Assembly (NCBI RefSeq): GCF_000092245.1
Contig: NC_014166.1
Location: forward strand, 2,542,001-2,606,000
Source of the DNA: Arcobacter nitrofigilis DSM 7299
GTDB lineage: Bacteria > Campylobacterota > Campylobacteria > Campylobacterales > Arcobacteraceae
Length of the DNA: 64,000 nucleotides
Reading direction: 5' to 3'
The notes below the pieces were generated by a model. That model made no database searches, was not told where the DNA came from, and was given only the letters and a program-made list of their open reading frames with translations. This document shows, piece by piece, positions 45,418 to 53,969 of this stretch (position 1 is its first letter; the number at the start of each line of letters is the position of its first letter). A program made the translations under genes and the position numbers.

Positions 45418-46634
45418 AAAATATATCTATAACTGCATTTATAAATACTATCTTTGTATTAGCCCTTGCTGCAATTACAACTACATTTTTATTTTTTGTA
45501 AAATTAGATAAAGAAAAATCTAACCAAGAGAGACAACAAAGATACAGTATAATTGCTAATAGTGTACTAAATAGTTTTGAACTACAACCTAAAGAAGACC
45601 AATTAAGAAAACTATATTCACAATTTGAAGTAAACCCTATAGATGATAGAATAAAAAAACTAGATATTATAAATCACGCAAAAGAACTTATGTTTCAAGA
45701 GTCTTCTATAGGAAGAGTAAGGATTTATGAGTACTACAATAAATACTATATTTATGTACAAAAGATGAGCTACAATGTCCTTCTTTTAGATTTAAAATCA
45801 AAACCCTATAATAGAAGTATTGCCTTAGTTATATATATATTTGCAGTTGCTATTTTTCTATCATTATATTTTGCTATACGAAAAAAATTCATTCCCCTAA
45901 GAACACTTGATAAGCAAATACAAAAATTCTCAAGTGGTGACAAAAATATAAAACTTGACTTTCAGAACAACGACGAAATAGGAAAAATCGCAAAAAGCTT
46001 TAATGATGCAATAAGAAATATAAATAATCTAACCGATTCAAAAAATCTTTTTATGCGAAATATGATGCATGAGCTTAAAACACCTATTACAAAAGCTATG
46101 TTCATAGTAGAATCCCTTGATGATAATAAAAACAAAGAGGTTCTAGGAAGAGCATTTGAAAGAATGAATAACATTATAAAAGAGTTAGCAACAGTTGAAA
46201 AACTCTCTTCAAATATGTCTGTTATTTATAAAGAAAATACAACATTTTTTTGTATATACAAAAAAGCTATGAATATATTACTTATTGATGCAAGTACAAT
46301 AAGTACCAAAATGAGTAATTTTGACCTAAAAGTTGATATTGCCTTGTTTTCAATTATAATAAAAAACCTAATAGACAATGCAATAAAATTTTCACCAAAT
46401 CATCATGCAACATTGATAGCCACACAAAAAAGAATAGAAGTTATCTCTAATGGTGAAAAGTTAAAATATGATTTAAATTATTATACAGAACCTTTTTCAC
46501 AAGAAGAGAAAAGAAAAGATGGTTTTGGATTAGGTTTATATATAGTGAAAACTACCATAGAACTGCATGACTTTAAGTTTAAGTATGCTTATGAAAATGG
46601 CAGAAATCACTTTATTATTGATATGAGTAAATAA
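45414..46634 (+). CDS. cprS: Sensor histidine kinase, CprS-like
   Basis: A 406-residue membrane sensor kinase. Two transmembrane helices (about 8-30 and 137-155) frame a short periplasmic sensor; a HAMP-like segment precedes the dimerisation helix with the phospho-acceptor His219 in M-M-H-E-L-K-T-P. The ATPase region has N-L-I-D-N-A-I-K-F-S and D-G-F-G-L-G-L-Y-I-V. It overlaps the regulator by four bases. Gene order htrA-regulator-kinase suggests the CprRS system, which in Campylobacter jejuni influences envelope stress, htrA expression and biofilm formation. Its 3' end is only five bases from the convergent next gene. Confidence 0.87.
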   Translation: MKNISITAFINTIFVLALAAITTTFLFFVKLDKEKSNQERQQRYSIIANSVLNSFELQPKEDQLRKLYSQFEVNPIDDRIKKLDIINHAKELMFQESSIGRVRIYEYYNKYYIYVQKMSYNVLLLDLKSKPYNRSIALVIYIFAVAIFLSLYFAIRKKFIPLRTLDKQIQKFSSGDKNIKLDFQNNDEIGKIAKSFNDAIRNINNLTDSKNLFMRNMMHELKTPITKAMFIVESLDDNKNKEVLGRAFERMNNIIKELATVEKLSSNMSVIYKENTTFFCIYKKAMNILLIDASTISTKMSNFDLKVDIALFSIIIKNLIDNAIKFSPNHHATLIATQKRIEVISNGEKLKYDLNYYTEPFSQEEKRKDGFGLGLYIVKTTIELHDFKFKYAYENGRNHFIIDMSK

Positions 46635-46639
46635 TTTAT

Positions 46640-47917
46640 TTACTCATTTATCATTTTATCTTCAACTCTAAACATTGTAAGATAAGGTAACCTTCCTGGT
46701 AACTTTATTTTGTTTGTATTTCCACTGTGTACTGAATCTAATTCTTTACCAGTTTCAGTTAATATCTTTTTAAAATTAATATAATATAAACCATCTTTAA
46801 AATATATCTTTCCAATATCATTATCAACTTCTTCAATCTTTGTATTTACTGGAACAAAAATCTCTATATCTTCATTTGGATAAGTTTTATATTTACAATA
46901 AAAATGCTCTTCATCTTCAGTTACAAGTCCACTTACTTCATAAGTACCTTTACTTAAGGCATACTCATGATTTTGAGAATCTGCTCTTTCAAATGGTCTG
47001 TGAATCAAGTAGGCATCAGTAAAGCCTCTATTTTTCGTGGTTGCTAACTCTTTTTGATATTTTTCTGCTTCAAAATTATTTGTATAAAAGTCATCTATTG
47101 CCATTCTATAAGTATAAGCTGTAACTGCCGCATAATAAGGTGACTTAGTTCTTCCTTCAATTTTTATAGAATCAACTGCTCCACTTTTTAAGATCTCATC
47201 CACATGGCTAGCTAGGTTCATATCTTTTGCATTGAAAATATAAGTTCCTACACCTGGTTCTTCTTCAAGTCTGAACATTGTCCCATGATCTTCATTTGCA
47301 GCATATAAAGTATACTCAAATCTACAATCATTAGCACAGCTTCCTCTATTAGGCACTCTTCCCATTTGAACAGCACTTACTAAACATCTTCCACTATAGG
47401 CAAAACACATAGAACCATGAACAAATATCTCTATTTCCATATCTGGTAAATGTTTTTTTATTTCAGTTACATCTTTTAGACTTATTTCCCTTGCTGCTAT
47501 TATTCTTCTTACACCCATATCATAATATACTTGGGCATCTAAATAGTTCATAACATTTGCTTGAGTTGAGAGGTGAATTGGAATATGAGGTGCAATTTCA
47601 CGACAAAGTCGCACTACTCCTGGAGCTGCTACAATAAAGGCATCAGGTTCCACTTCTGCCATTTGAACTATATGTTTTTTTAAAAGTTCAATTTGAGAGT
47701 TAAAAGGGAATCCATTGATTGTTGCGTAAACTTTTTTGCCCATTGAGTGAGCATAATCAATTCCCTCTTTAAAACTTTCAAAAGTAAATTCTTTCCCTGA
47801 TCTAATTCTTAAACTAAAGTGGCTAACCCCTCCATAAACAGCATCGGCTCCGTAAGCAAATGCTATTTTTAACTTTTCTAAATTTCCAGCGGGACTTAAT
47901 AATTCCACTTTATTCAT
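46640..47917 (-). CDS. U32 family peptidase-like tRNA-hydroxylation protein (TrhP-like)
   Basis: A 425-residue U32-family protein. The N-terminal P-A-G-N-L-E-K-L and the cysteine motif C-F-A-Y-S-G-R-C followed by R-G-S-C-A-N-D-C-R near 170-200 are typical; E-G-R-T-K-S-P-Y-Y lies near 255. Despite the peptidase name, the E. coli relative TrhP takes part in 5-hydroxyuridine formation in tRNA wobble positions. The gene has its own -10 candidate and faces cprS convergently. A YhbU/UbiU-type role in quinone synthesis is less likely given the length. Confidence 0.82.
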   Translation of the reverse strand: MNKVELLSPAGNLEKLKIAFAYGADAVYGGVSHFSLRIRSGKEFTFESFKEGIDYAHSMGKKVYATINGFPFNSQIELLKKHIVQMAEVEPDAFIVAAPGVVRLCREIAPHIPIHLSTQANVMNYLDAQVYYDMGVRRIIAAREISLKDVTEIKKHLPDMEIEIFVHGSMCFAYSGRCLVSAVQMGRVPNRGSCANDCRFEYTLYAANEDHGTMFRLEEEPGVGTYIFNAKDMNLASHVDEILKSGAVDSIKIEGRTKSPYYAAVTAYTYRMAIDDFYTNNFEAEKYQKELATTKNRGFTDAYLIHRPFERADSQNHEYALSKGTYEVSGLVTEDEEHFYCKYKTYPNEDIEIFVPVNTKIEEVDNDIGKIYFKDGLYYINFKKILTETGKELDSVHSGNTNKIKLPGRLPYLTMFRVEDKMINE

Positions 47918-47958
47918 TAATATTTCCTTGTAATAAACACTATTTTTTATATTTTGCG

Positions 47959-47964
47959 GATTAT
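47959..47964 (-). promoter_or_regulatory. Candidate -10 box for the U32 gene
   Basis: TATAAT on the minus strand in AGTTATAATCC, about 42 bases before the ATG at 47917 and preceded by a long T-run, a pattern common in Campylobacterota promoters. Confidence 0.55.
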
Positions 47965-48036
47965 AACTAAAAAAAAATATTAAAAAGATGAGAAAAAAAT
48001 ATTAAAATTTTGCCTTCAAATGGTATAATAATTTAA

Positions 48037-49572
48037 TTATTTAGAGTCAACTAAATTTTTTGCAAACTCATAAGCTTCTTTTGTAATATTTTCTCCACTT
48101 ATCATTCTAGAGATTTCTTCTATTTTGCCTTTTGCATCAAGTATTTTTACACTTGAAACACCATTTTGTTTATCTACGAAAAAGTGTTGATTGGCAGCTG
48201 CTGTTAATTGTGGTTGGTGAGATATTGCAAATATTTGATATGATTTTGACAGCTCTTTTAGAACAGTTGCAATTGCATCACTCTCTTTTCCACTTAAATT
48301 TGCATCAATCTCATCTAAAAATAAAATCCCATTATTTAAAATCTCAAATTTACTAATAGAAGTTAAAAGCGCAAGTCTTAGTCTATTGAACTCTCCTGAA
48401 CTAATTGTTTCTAAATTAACTCCATTTAAGTCTAAAGCAACTTCATCTTTTCCTGAAGCATCTATTTGTTTATCTTTTAAATATATTTTTGCATTTGAAA
48501 GATATAAATATTTTAAATAATAGTTGACTTTTTCTTCTAAAACCTTAGCACTACTATTTCTATAAACACTTAATTTAGAAGCTAATTCTTCTACTTTTGT
48601 AGTCAATACTTTTACTTTTTTTTCTAAAATTGTTTTTTCAAAAGAGATATTATCATAAGAGTCCAACTCCGCTTGTTTTTGGTCTTTATACTCAATTGCC
48701 TCTTTTATAGAGCCAAATCTTTTTTGCAAAGAAGAGAGTTTTTCAATTCTATCTAAAACAGCTTCTATGTCTAACTCTTCTAACTCTGATAAAGAATCAC
48801 TAAAGTTTTCAAATATATTTTCCAATTCATTTATAGTTTCATCAAAAAATGAACTATCTTTATCCATTGTATCTAAGGCTTTTGAAACACTAGTTCTAAA
48901 TTCAAAGATGCCTTTTGCCATCAAAATAGCTTCTTCTATTTTATCTTTTTTTGCTAATCTTTTTTTTATTTCATTAAGTTCTTCATACTCATCAACTTTT
49001 GGGTTTATTGATTCAATTTTTTCAATTTCAAATTTAGCAAACTCTTTTAACTCTTCTAGTTTTGATTCATCATCATTTATCTTTTTTAGTTGAGAAGATA
49101 TATTTGTAAGTTCTGAAAAACTCTCTTTATACTCTTTTAATACACTTTCAAAACTACTGTCATTAGAAGCGCTTAATCTATCTAAAAATCTAACTAACCT
49201 AATACTATCAAAGTCACTATTATCTTTTAAATGAAGATGTTTTACTAAATTATTTGCAAATAGTGTAAGAGCTTTTTTTGATATGCTTTGTGAATTTAAA
49301 AAATATCTAACTTTATCTTTTTTTAACTCTTTAATTATTATCTCGTCATCTTTTTCTATTCCAAACTCTTCATAAGATATTTTCGAGTCTTCGATTGTAG
49401 TTTCACTTAAATCTGCTTTTGCTTCTTTTATTCCAAATAGAGCTAAAAAAGCATCCATTAAAATCGACTTCCCAGCACCTGAAGGTCCTGTAAATACTAT
49501 CAAACCCTTTTCAAACTCCAAATCAACTTTTTGAAATGAAAGATAATTTTCTAAATAAAATCTACTAATCAT
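48037..49572 (-). CDS. recN: DNA repair ATPase RecN
   Basis: A 511-residue SMC-like ATPase. Walker A is G-P-S-G-A-G-K-S at 29-36, the signature S-S-G-E-F-N-R-L-R is near 386, and Walker B I-L-F-L-D-E-I-D-A-N-L-S-G near 413. The middle region (about 130-330) is coiled coil. It is about 40 residues shorter than E. coli RecN, normal for Campylobacterota. It acts in double-strand-break repair. It lies six bases after the NAD kinase gene. Confidence 0.92.
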   Translation of the reverse strand: MISRFYLENYLSFQKVDLEFEKGLIVFTGPSGAGKSILMDAFLALFGIKEAKADLSETTIEDSKISYEEFGIEKDDEIIIKELKKDKVRYFLNSQSISKKALTLFANNLVKHLHLKDNSDFDSIRLVRFLDRLSASNDSSFESVLKEYKESFSELTNISSQLKKINDDESKLEELKEFAKFEIEKIESINPKVDEYEELNEIKKRLAKKDKIEEAILMAKGIFEFRTSVSKALDTMDKDSSFFDETINELENIFENFSDSLSELEELDIEAVLDRIEKLSSLQKRFGSIKEAIEYKDQKQAELDSYDNISFEKTILEKKVKVLTTKVEELASKLSVYRNSSAKVLEEKVNYYLKYLYLSNAKIYLKDKQIDASGKDEVALDLNGVNLETISSGEFNRLRLALLTSISKFEILNNGILFLDEIDANLSGKESDAIATVLKELSKSYQIFAISHQPQLTAAANQHFFVDKQNGVSSVKILDAKGKIEEISRMISGENITKEAYEFAKNLVDSK

Positions 49573-49578
49573 ATTTGT

Positions 49579-50445
49579 TTAATTTCCCCATCTTAATTTT
49601 TCATTTAATACTTCAAAATAGTTTCTTTGACATCTATGAATTAGTCTTGCCTTATTAGGTGAAATCTCTATTTTTACAGTTTCATTTTCATTTATATCAT
49701 AAATATCTTGTCCATCAATTATCACCAAGGCACCTTGTTTATCAGTAATTGTAAACTCTATTTTAAAATCAGCTGGCAATACCAATGGTCTTTGAGTTAG
49801 ACTATGAGGAGCAACTGGCGTTACAATAAAGGCTTCAGTTAAAGGATAAACAATAGGTCCACCAACAGATAAATTATAAGCAGTAGAACCCGTAGGAGTA
49901 GAAATAATTACTCCATCTCCAAAATAAGAGTTAAAAGGTTTACCATCAATTTTTGCAGATAGACTTATCATCGAAGATACTGATTTTCTAGTGATTACTA
50001 TATCATTAAAAGCAACAAAACTTTGCTCATTTGCACAGCCATTTATCATCATACGATGGTCAATTCTATATTCGTGTTTAAACATCAAAGATAAAAAATT
50101 TTCAACCTCGCTAAATCTAATATCAGTCAAAAATCCCAAAGTTCCTAGATGAATTCCTAGAACTGGAATGTCAAATTTAAAACTTCTTCTAACTACAGAA
50201 ATAAGAGTTCCATCTCCACCAATTGATACCAAAAAATCACAAATTTGGCATAAATTATCAAGCTCAATACCATCTTCATTGATCATAAGTGCACTTTGTT
50301 TTTCTAATATAACTTCTATATTAGCTTTCAAAAAGTGGTTTTTAATAACCTCATAATCTTTTTTTATTTCAGGTGAATTGGGCTTTAAAATAAAGCCCGC
50401 TTTTTTGATTTGGTTTAGTTTTTCATTACTTTTAGTTATTTTCAT
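49579..50445 (-). CDS. nadK: NAD kinase
   Basis: A 288-residue NAD kinase with I-G-G-D-G-T-L at 75-81 (the catalytic Asp included), G-T-L-G-F-L-T-D near 99-106 and T-P-T-G-S-T-A-Y-N-L-S-V-G-G-P near 184. It phosphorylates NAD to NADP in the cytoplasm. It sits between hlyD-like and recN genes, 18 and 6 bases away, probably in one transcript. Confidence 0.95.
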   Translation of the reverse strand: MKITKSNEKLNQIKKAGFILKPNSPEIKKDYEVIKNHFLKANIEVILEKQSALMINEDGIELDNLCQICDFLVSIGGDGTLISVVRRSFKFDIPVLGIHLGTLGFLTDIRFSEVENFLSLMFKHEYRIDHRMMINGCANEQSFVAFNDIVITRKSVSSMISLSAKIDGKPFNSYFGDGVIISTPTGSTAYNLSVGGPIVYPLTEAFIVTPVAPHSLTQRPLVLPADFKIEFTITDKQGALVIIDGQDIYDINENETVKIEISPNKARLIHRCQRNYFEVLNEKLRWGN

Positions 50446-50463
50446 GATTGGATTATATCAAAA

Positions 50464-51804
50464 TTATCTTTCATGTAAAGCATCTTGCTTTGTTTTTAAA
50501 ATAGGTTTCAAAATAAAATCTAATATTGTTTTTTGTCCTGTAATTATATCAACACTTGCAACCATTCCAGGGATAATAGGTAGTTTTTCACCATTTCGTT
50601 CAAGATAGTTTTTATTTGTCTTTACTACTACTTTATAGTATGACTTTGGAACTTTACTCTCTTTGTCAACTATACTATCAGCAGAAATTTCTACTATTTT
50701 TCCTTCTAATGCTCCATAAATAGAAAAGTCATAAGCAGTAACTTTTACGATTGCTCTTTGTTTTGGGTTTATAAATGCTATATCTTTTGGATCAATTTTT
50801 GCTTCTACCAAAAGTATATCACTTTGGGGAACAATCTCAATTAAATCAACACCACTTCTTACAACTCCACCTATAGTATTTATATTTATTTGTTTTATGA
50901 TTCCATTTACTGGAGATTCTATAACAGTTTTATTTACTTTATCTTGTCCAGAAACTACTTTTGATTCATAAATTTTTAAATCACTATTTACTTTTTCCAA
51001 TTCTTGAAAAGCTTCACTTCTAAAACTTTTCAGTTTTTCTAATATTCTATTTTTAGATTCATCAATCGCATATTTTGCTTTTGGTATTTGTATTTTTGTA
51101 CTTTCTAATTCACTTCTTGTAGTATTTAACTCTTTTTTAACTGCAATCAAATCAATTGTAGATTTAGATCCTGCTTTTACAAATTTTTGCACAGTTTTAT
51201 ACTGTTCATTCAACAAATTCATACTGCCTTCTAAATTATCTCTTTTTGATTGTAGTTCAATTAGCTCTTGAACTTTTTGTCCAAGTTGAGTCTCTAATAT
51301 ATTTAATGCACTCTTTAATTCATCAACTTTTGTAATGAAAAATTCCCTTTGGTGTTTTACGTTTTTGGGAGATTTTTCTTCTAAGTCTTTTGGAAAAACT
51401 AATTTAATATCTTTATCTCTTATGTTTAATTTTGTTTCGGCTTCAAGTCTTACTTTTGAAGCTTCTAAACTATACATTGATTGTTGATCTTCATCTAAAG
51501 AAGCTCTAAATCTTGTAGTATCTATTTTCATTAAAGCTTGACCTTTTACTACCGTAGCTCCCTCTTTAACTAAAATTTCTGAAATAATACCACCATCTAA
51601 ACTTTGAATAGTTTGTATTTTTTCAGAAGGTATTACTTTACCTTGTCCTCTTGCTAGTTCATCAATTTTTGAAAAAGATGCCCAGATAAAAAATGCTACA
51701 AAAAAACCTACAATTAAAACAAATAGATAATCAACCTTTTTGTTTGTTTTTAAATTAGCTTGTGCATGAAGCGAATAAATAAAATCTATATCTTCTTTTG
51801 CCAT
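50464..51804 (-). CDS. HlyD-family type I secretion adaptor
   Basis: A 446-residue membrane-fusion protein. A single N-terminal transmembrane helix (about 25-43), lipoyl-like halves (G-K-V-I-P near 75 and the P-V-N-G-I-I-K segment near 298), a long coiled coil (about 140-285) and the I-V-P-Q-S-D-I-L motif fit HlyD/LapC. It bridges the ABC exporter in the inner membrane with TolC. Together with the two preceding genes it forms a full type I secretion system. No RTX-type substrate gene is in the window. Confidence 0.9.
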   Translation of the reverse strand: MAKEDIDFIYSLHAQANLKTNKKVDYLFVLIVGFFVAFFIWASFSKIDELARGQGKVIPSEKIQTIQSLDGGIISEILVKEGATVVKGQALMKIDTTRFRASLDEDQQSMYSLEASKVRLEAETKLNIRDKDIKLVFPKDLEEKSPKNVKHQREFFITKVDELKSALNILETQLGQKVQELIELQSKRDNLEGSMNLLNEQYKTVQKFVKAGSKSTIDLIAVKKELNTTRSELESTKIQIPKAKYAIDESKNRILEKLKSFRSEAFQELEKVNSDLKIYESKVVSGQDKVNKTVIESPVNGIIKQININTIGGVVRSGVDLIEIVPQSDILLVEAKIDPKDIAFINPKQRAIVKVTAYDFSIYGALEGKIVEISADSIVDKESKVPKSYYKVVVKTNKNYLERNGEKLPIIPGMVASVDIITGQKTILDFILKPILKTKQDALHER

Positions 51805-51815
51805 AAAATACCTTT

Positions 51816-53969
51816 TTATTTTGCTTTATTTGATAAAGACTTAAGAACCTCTTCTTTAGGTCCATCTGCAATAATCTTTCCATCATCCATAACAATTAAT
51901 CTATCAACCAAAGATAAAACTGATGGTCTATGCGTTACCAAAATCAATGTTTTATCTCTTACAATATCTTTTATTCTTCTTTTAAATATCTCTTCTGATT
52001 GTCCATCCATTGAGTTAGTTGGCTCATCTAGAATCATTATATTTGGGTTTGTAAGTATTGCACGAGCTAAAGTAACACTTTGTCTCTCACCTCCACTTAA
52101 ACCCTCACCTCTCTCACCTACAATCAAGTCATAACCACTTTCATGTTTTCCCAAAAAGTCATGTACTCCTGCTATTTTTGAAGCTTTTAAGATATCTTCA
52201 TCACTTGCATTTAATTCACCAATGGTAATATTATCTTTAATAGTTCCCATAAATAAAAATGGCTCTTGAGGAACACATCCAATTGATCGTCTTAAATCTA
52301 CTGGATCTATTTGTCTAATATCTGATTTATCAATGGAAATCGAACCTTTTGTAGGTTCGTATAGATTCATTATTAGTTTCCATAGAGTTGATTTTCCTGA
52401 ACCGATTTTCCCTATAATTCCTATTTTCTCACCTTTTTTAATAGTAAGATTAATATTTTTTAGGACATCAAACTGTTGACCTTTATATGAGAAAAGAACA
52501 TCTTTAAATACAATATCACCATTTAGATCTTTTCTACTTAAATATCCTCTATTGGCTTCTCTTTCCACTGGCATTTTCATAATTTCATCAATATTTTCTA
52601 AAGAAAGTAGAGTTCTATCAAGTCTTATTATCATTCCAACAAATTGTGAAACAGGAGCTATAACTCTACCATTTAACATCATAGAAGCAATAATTGCCCC
52701 CATTGTCATTTCTCCTTCACTTGCATAATAAACACCAATTACAACTATTGCTATATTTGAAAGCTGTGCCATAAAAGCTGTAAAAAAAGTAACTATTTGA
52801 GATAAATAGTGAGATTTTTTTCCATAATGGGAAGTCTTTTCAACTGAGTTTTCCCAATATGTCTTCATTCTATTTTGGGCTCGAACTGATTTTATTATCT
52901 CCAAACCAGAAACAGCTTCAGTAAGTGCTGTTTGTTTTATCTGATCCTCTTTTGCACTTTGTTGTACACTTCTTTTTATAGGTTTTTGCATATAGTATGA
53001 AAAACCAAAAGTTATAAAAACAGTAAATATAGATACATAACCAACCGGACCACCAATATAAAAAATTATGATTATAAATAATATAATAAAAGGAAGATCC
53101 ACAATACTAGCAATTGTTGCACTTGCAAAAAATTCTCTAACACTTTCAAAAGATTGTAATCTATTTACAAATTGTCCTGTTGAAGCTGGTTTTGAATCAA
53201 GTCTTATATTTAACAATTGGTCAAAAATATTTGTTGACATAATTACATCAGATTTTTTGCTTGCAATTTCTAAAAAATAAGCTCGCATTAATTTTAAAAC
53301 AAAATCAAAAACCATAACAACTAAAATTGCAATGGCCATTACCCAAAGTGTTGAGATAGCATTATTTGGTAATACTCTATCGTATACATTCATAGTAAAT
53401 AGTGGAGTTGCCATTATAAACATATTTATTAATAAAGCTGAAATAACAACTCTTTTATAAATATTTTTATTTAATCTCATAACACCCCAAAACCACTCTT
53501 TTGGTTTGTCAATTTTTACATCTTTTTTTATTCTATTATTAAAATTGTATTCAGGTTTAACCAAAAACATAAAACCAGAATATAACTCTTCAAGTTTTTC
53601 TATACTTAGTGTTGTAACGCCATCTGAAACAGCTGGTAAATGTACTTTTGCAATTTTTTTATTAAAATCAATCTCTAATAATACACAAGCTGTACTATCA
53701 TTTAGCATTAGTGTTGCAGGTAAAACTACTTCGGAAATGTCATTTATTTTTCTTTGGACTGTTTTTGTTTTTAAGCCAATTCTTTTTGCTGATTCTTCAA
53801 ACATTTTTGGTGACATAAAAGAATCATATATCGCAAGTCCAGAGATTAAAGAGTCTTTTGTTGCTTCTCTTTCATTGTATTTTGCTAAAAATAATAAGCA
53901 CTCTAACAAAGTATCAATTTTTTTATTGTTAACCATTTCATTTAGTTCATTTATTGTTTCATTGTTCAA
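51816..53969 (-). CDS. Type I secretion ABC transporter, LapB-like
   Basis: A 717-residue ABC exporter with an N-terminal C39-like domain (about 1-135), a membrane domain (about 170-450) and an ATPase. The C39-like domain has no catalytic Cys-containing motif at its start, so it probably binds rather than cuts its substrate, as in LapB and HlyB. Walker A is G-K-I-G-S-G-K-S near 520-527, LSGGE at 624-628 and Walker B I-M-I-L-D-E at 644-649. It overlaps the TolC gene by 11 bases. LapB-type exporters send out large RTX adhesins. Confidence 0.92.
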   Translation of the reverse strand: MNNETINELNEMVNNKKIDTLLECLLFLAKYNEREATKDSLISGLAIYDSFMSPKMFEESAKRIGLKTKTVQRKINDISEVVLPATLMLNDSTACVLLEIDFNKKIAKVHLPAVSDGVTTLSIEKLEELYSGFMFLVKPEYNFNNRIKKDVKIDKPKEWFWGVMRLNKNIYKRVVISALLINMFIMATPLFTMNVYDRVLPNNAISTLWVMAIAILVVMVFDFVLKLMRAYFLEIASKKSDVIMSTNIFDQLLNIRLDSKPASTGQFVNRLQSFESVREFFASATIASIVDLPFIILFIIIIFYIGGPVGYVSIFTVFITFGFSYYMQKPIKRSVQQSAKEDQIKQTALTEAVSGLEIIKSVRAQNRMKTYWENSVEKTSHYGKKSHYLSQIVTFFTAFMAQLSNIAIVVIGVYYASEGEMTMGAIIASMMLNGRVIAPVSQFVGMIIRLDRTLLSLENIDEIMKMPVEREANRGYLSRKDLNGDIVFKDVLFSYKGQQFDVLKNINLTIKKGEKIGIIGKIGSGKSTLWKLIMNLYEPTKGSISIDKSDIRQIDPVDLRRSIGCVPQEPFLFMGTIKDNITIGELNASDEDILKASKIAGVHDFLGKHESGYDLIVGERGEGLSGGERQSVTLARAILTNPNIMILDEPTNSMDGQSEEIFKRRIKDIVRDKTLILVTHRPSVLSLVDRLIVMDDGKIIADGPKEEVLKSLSNKAK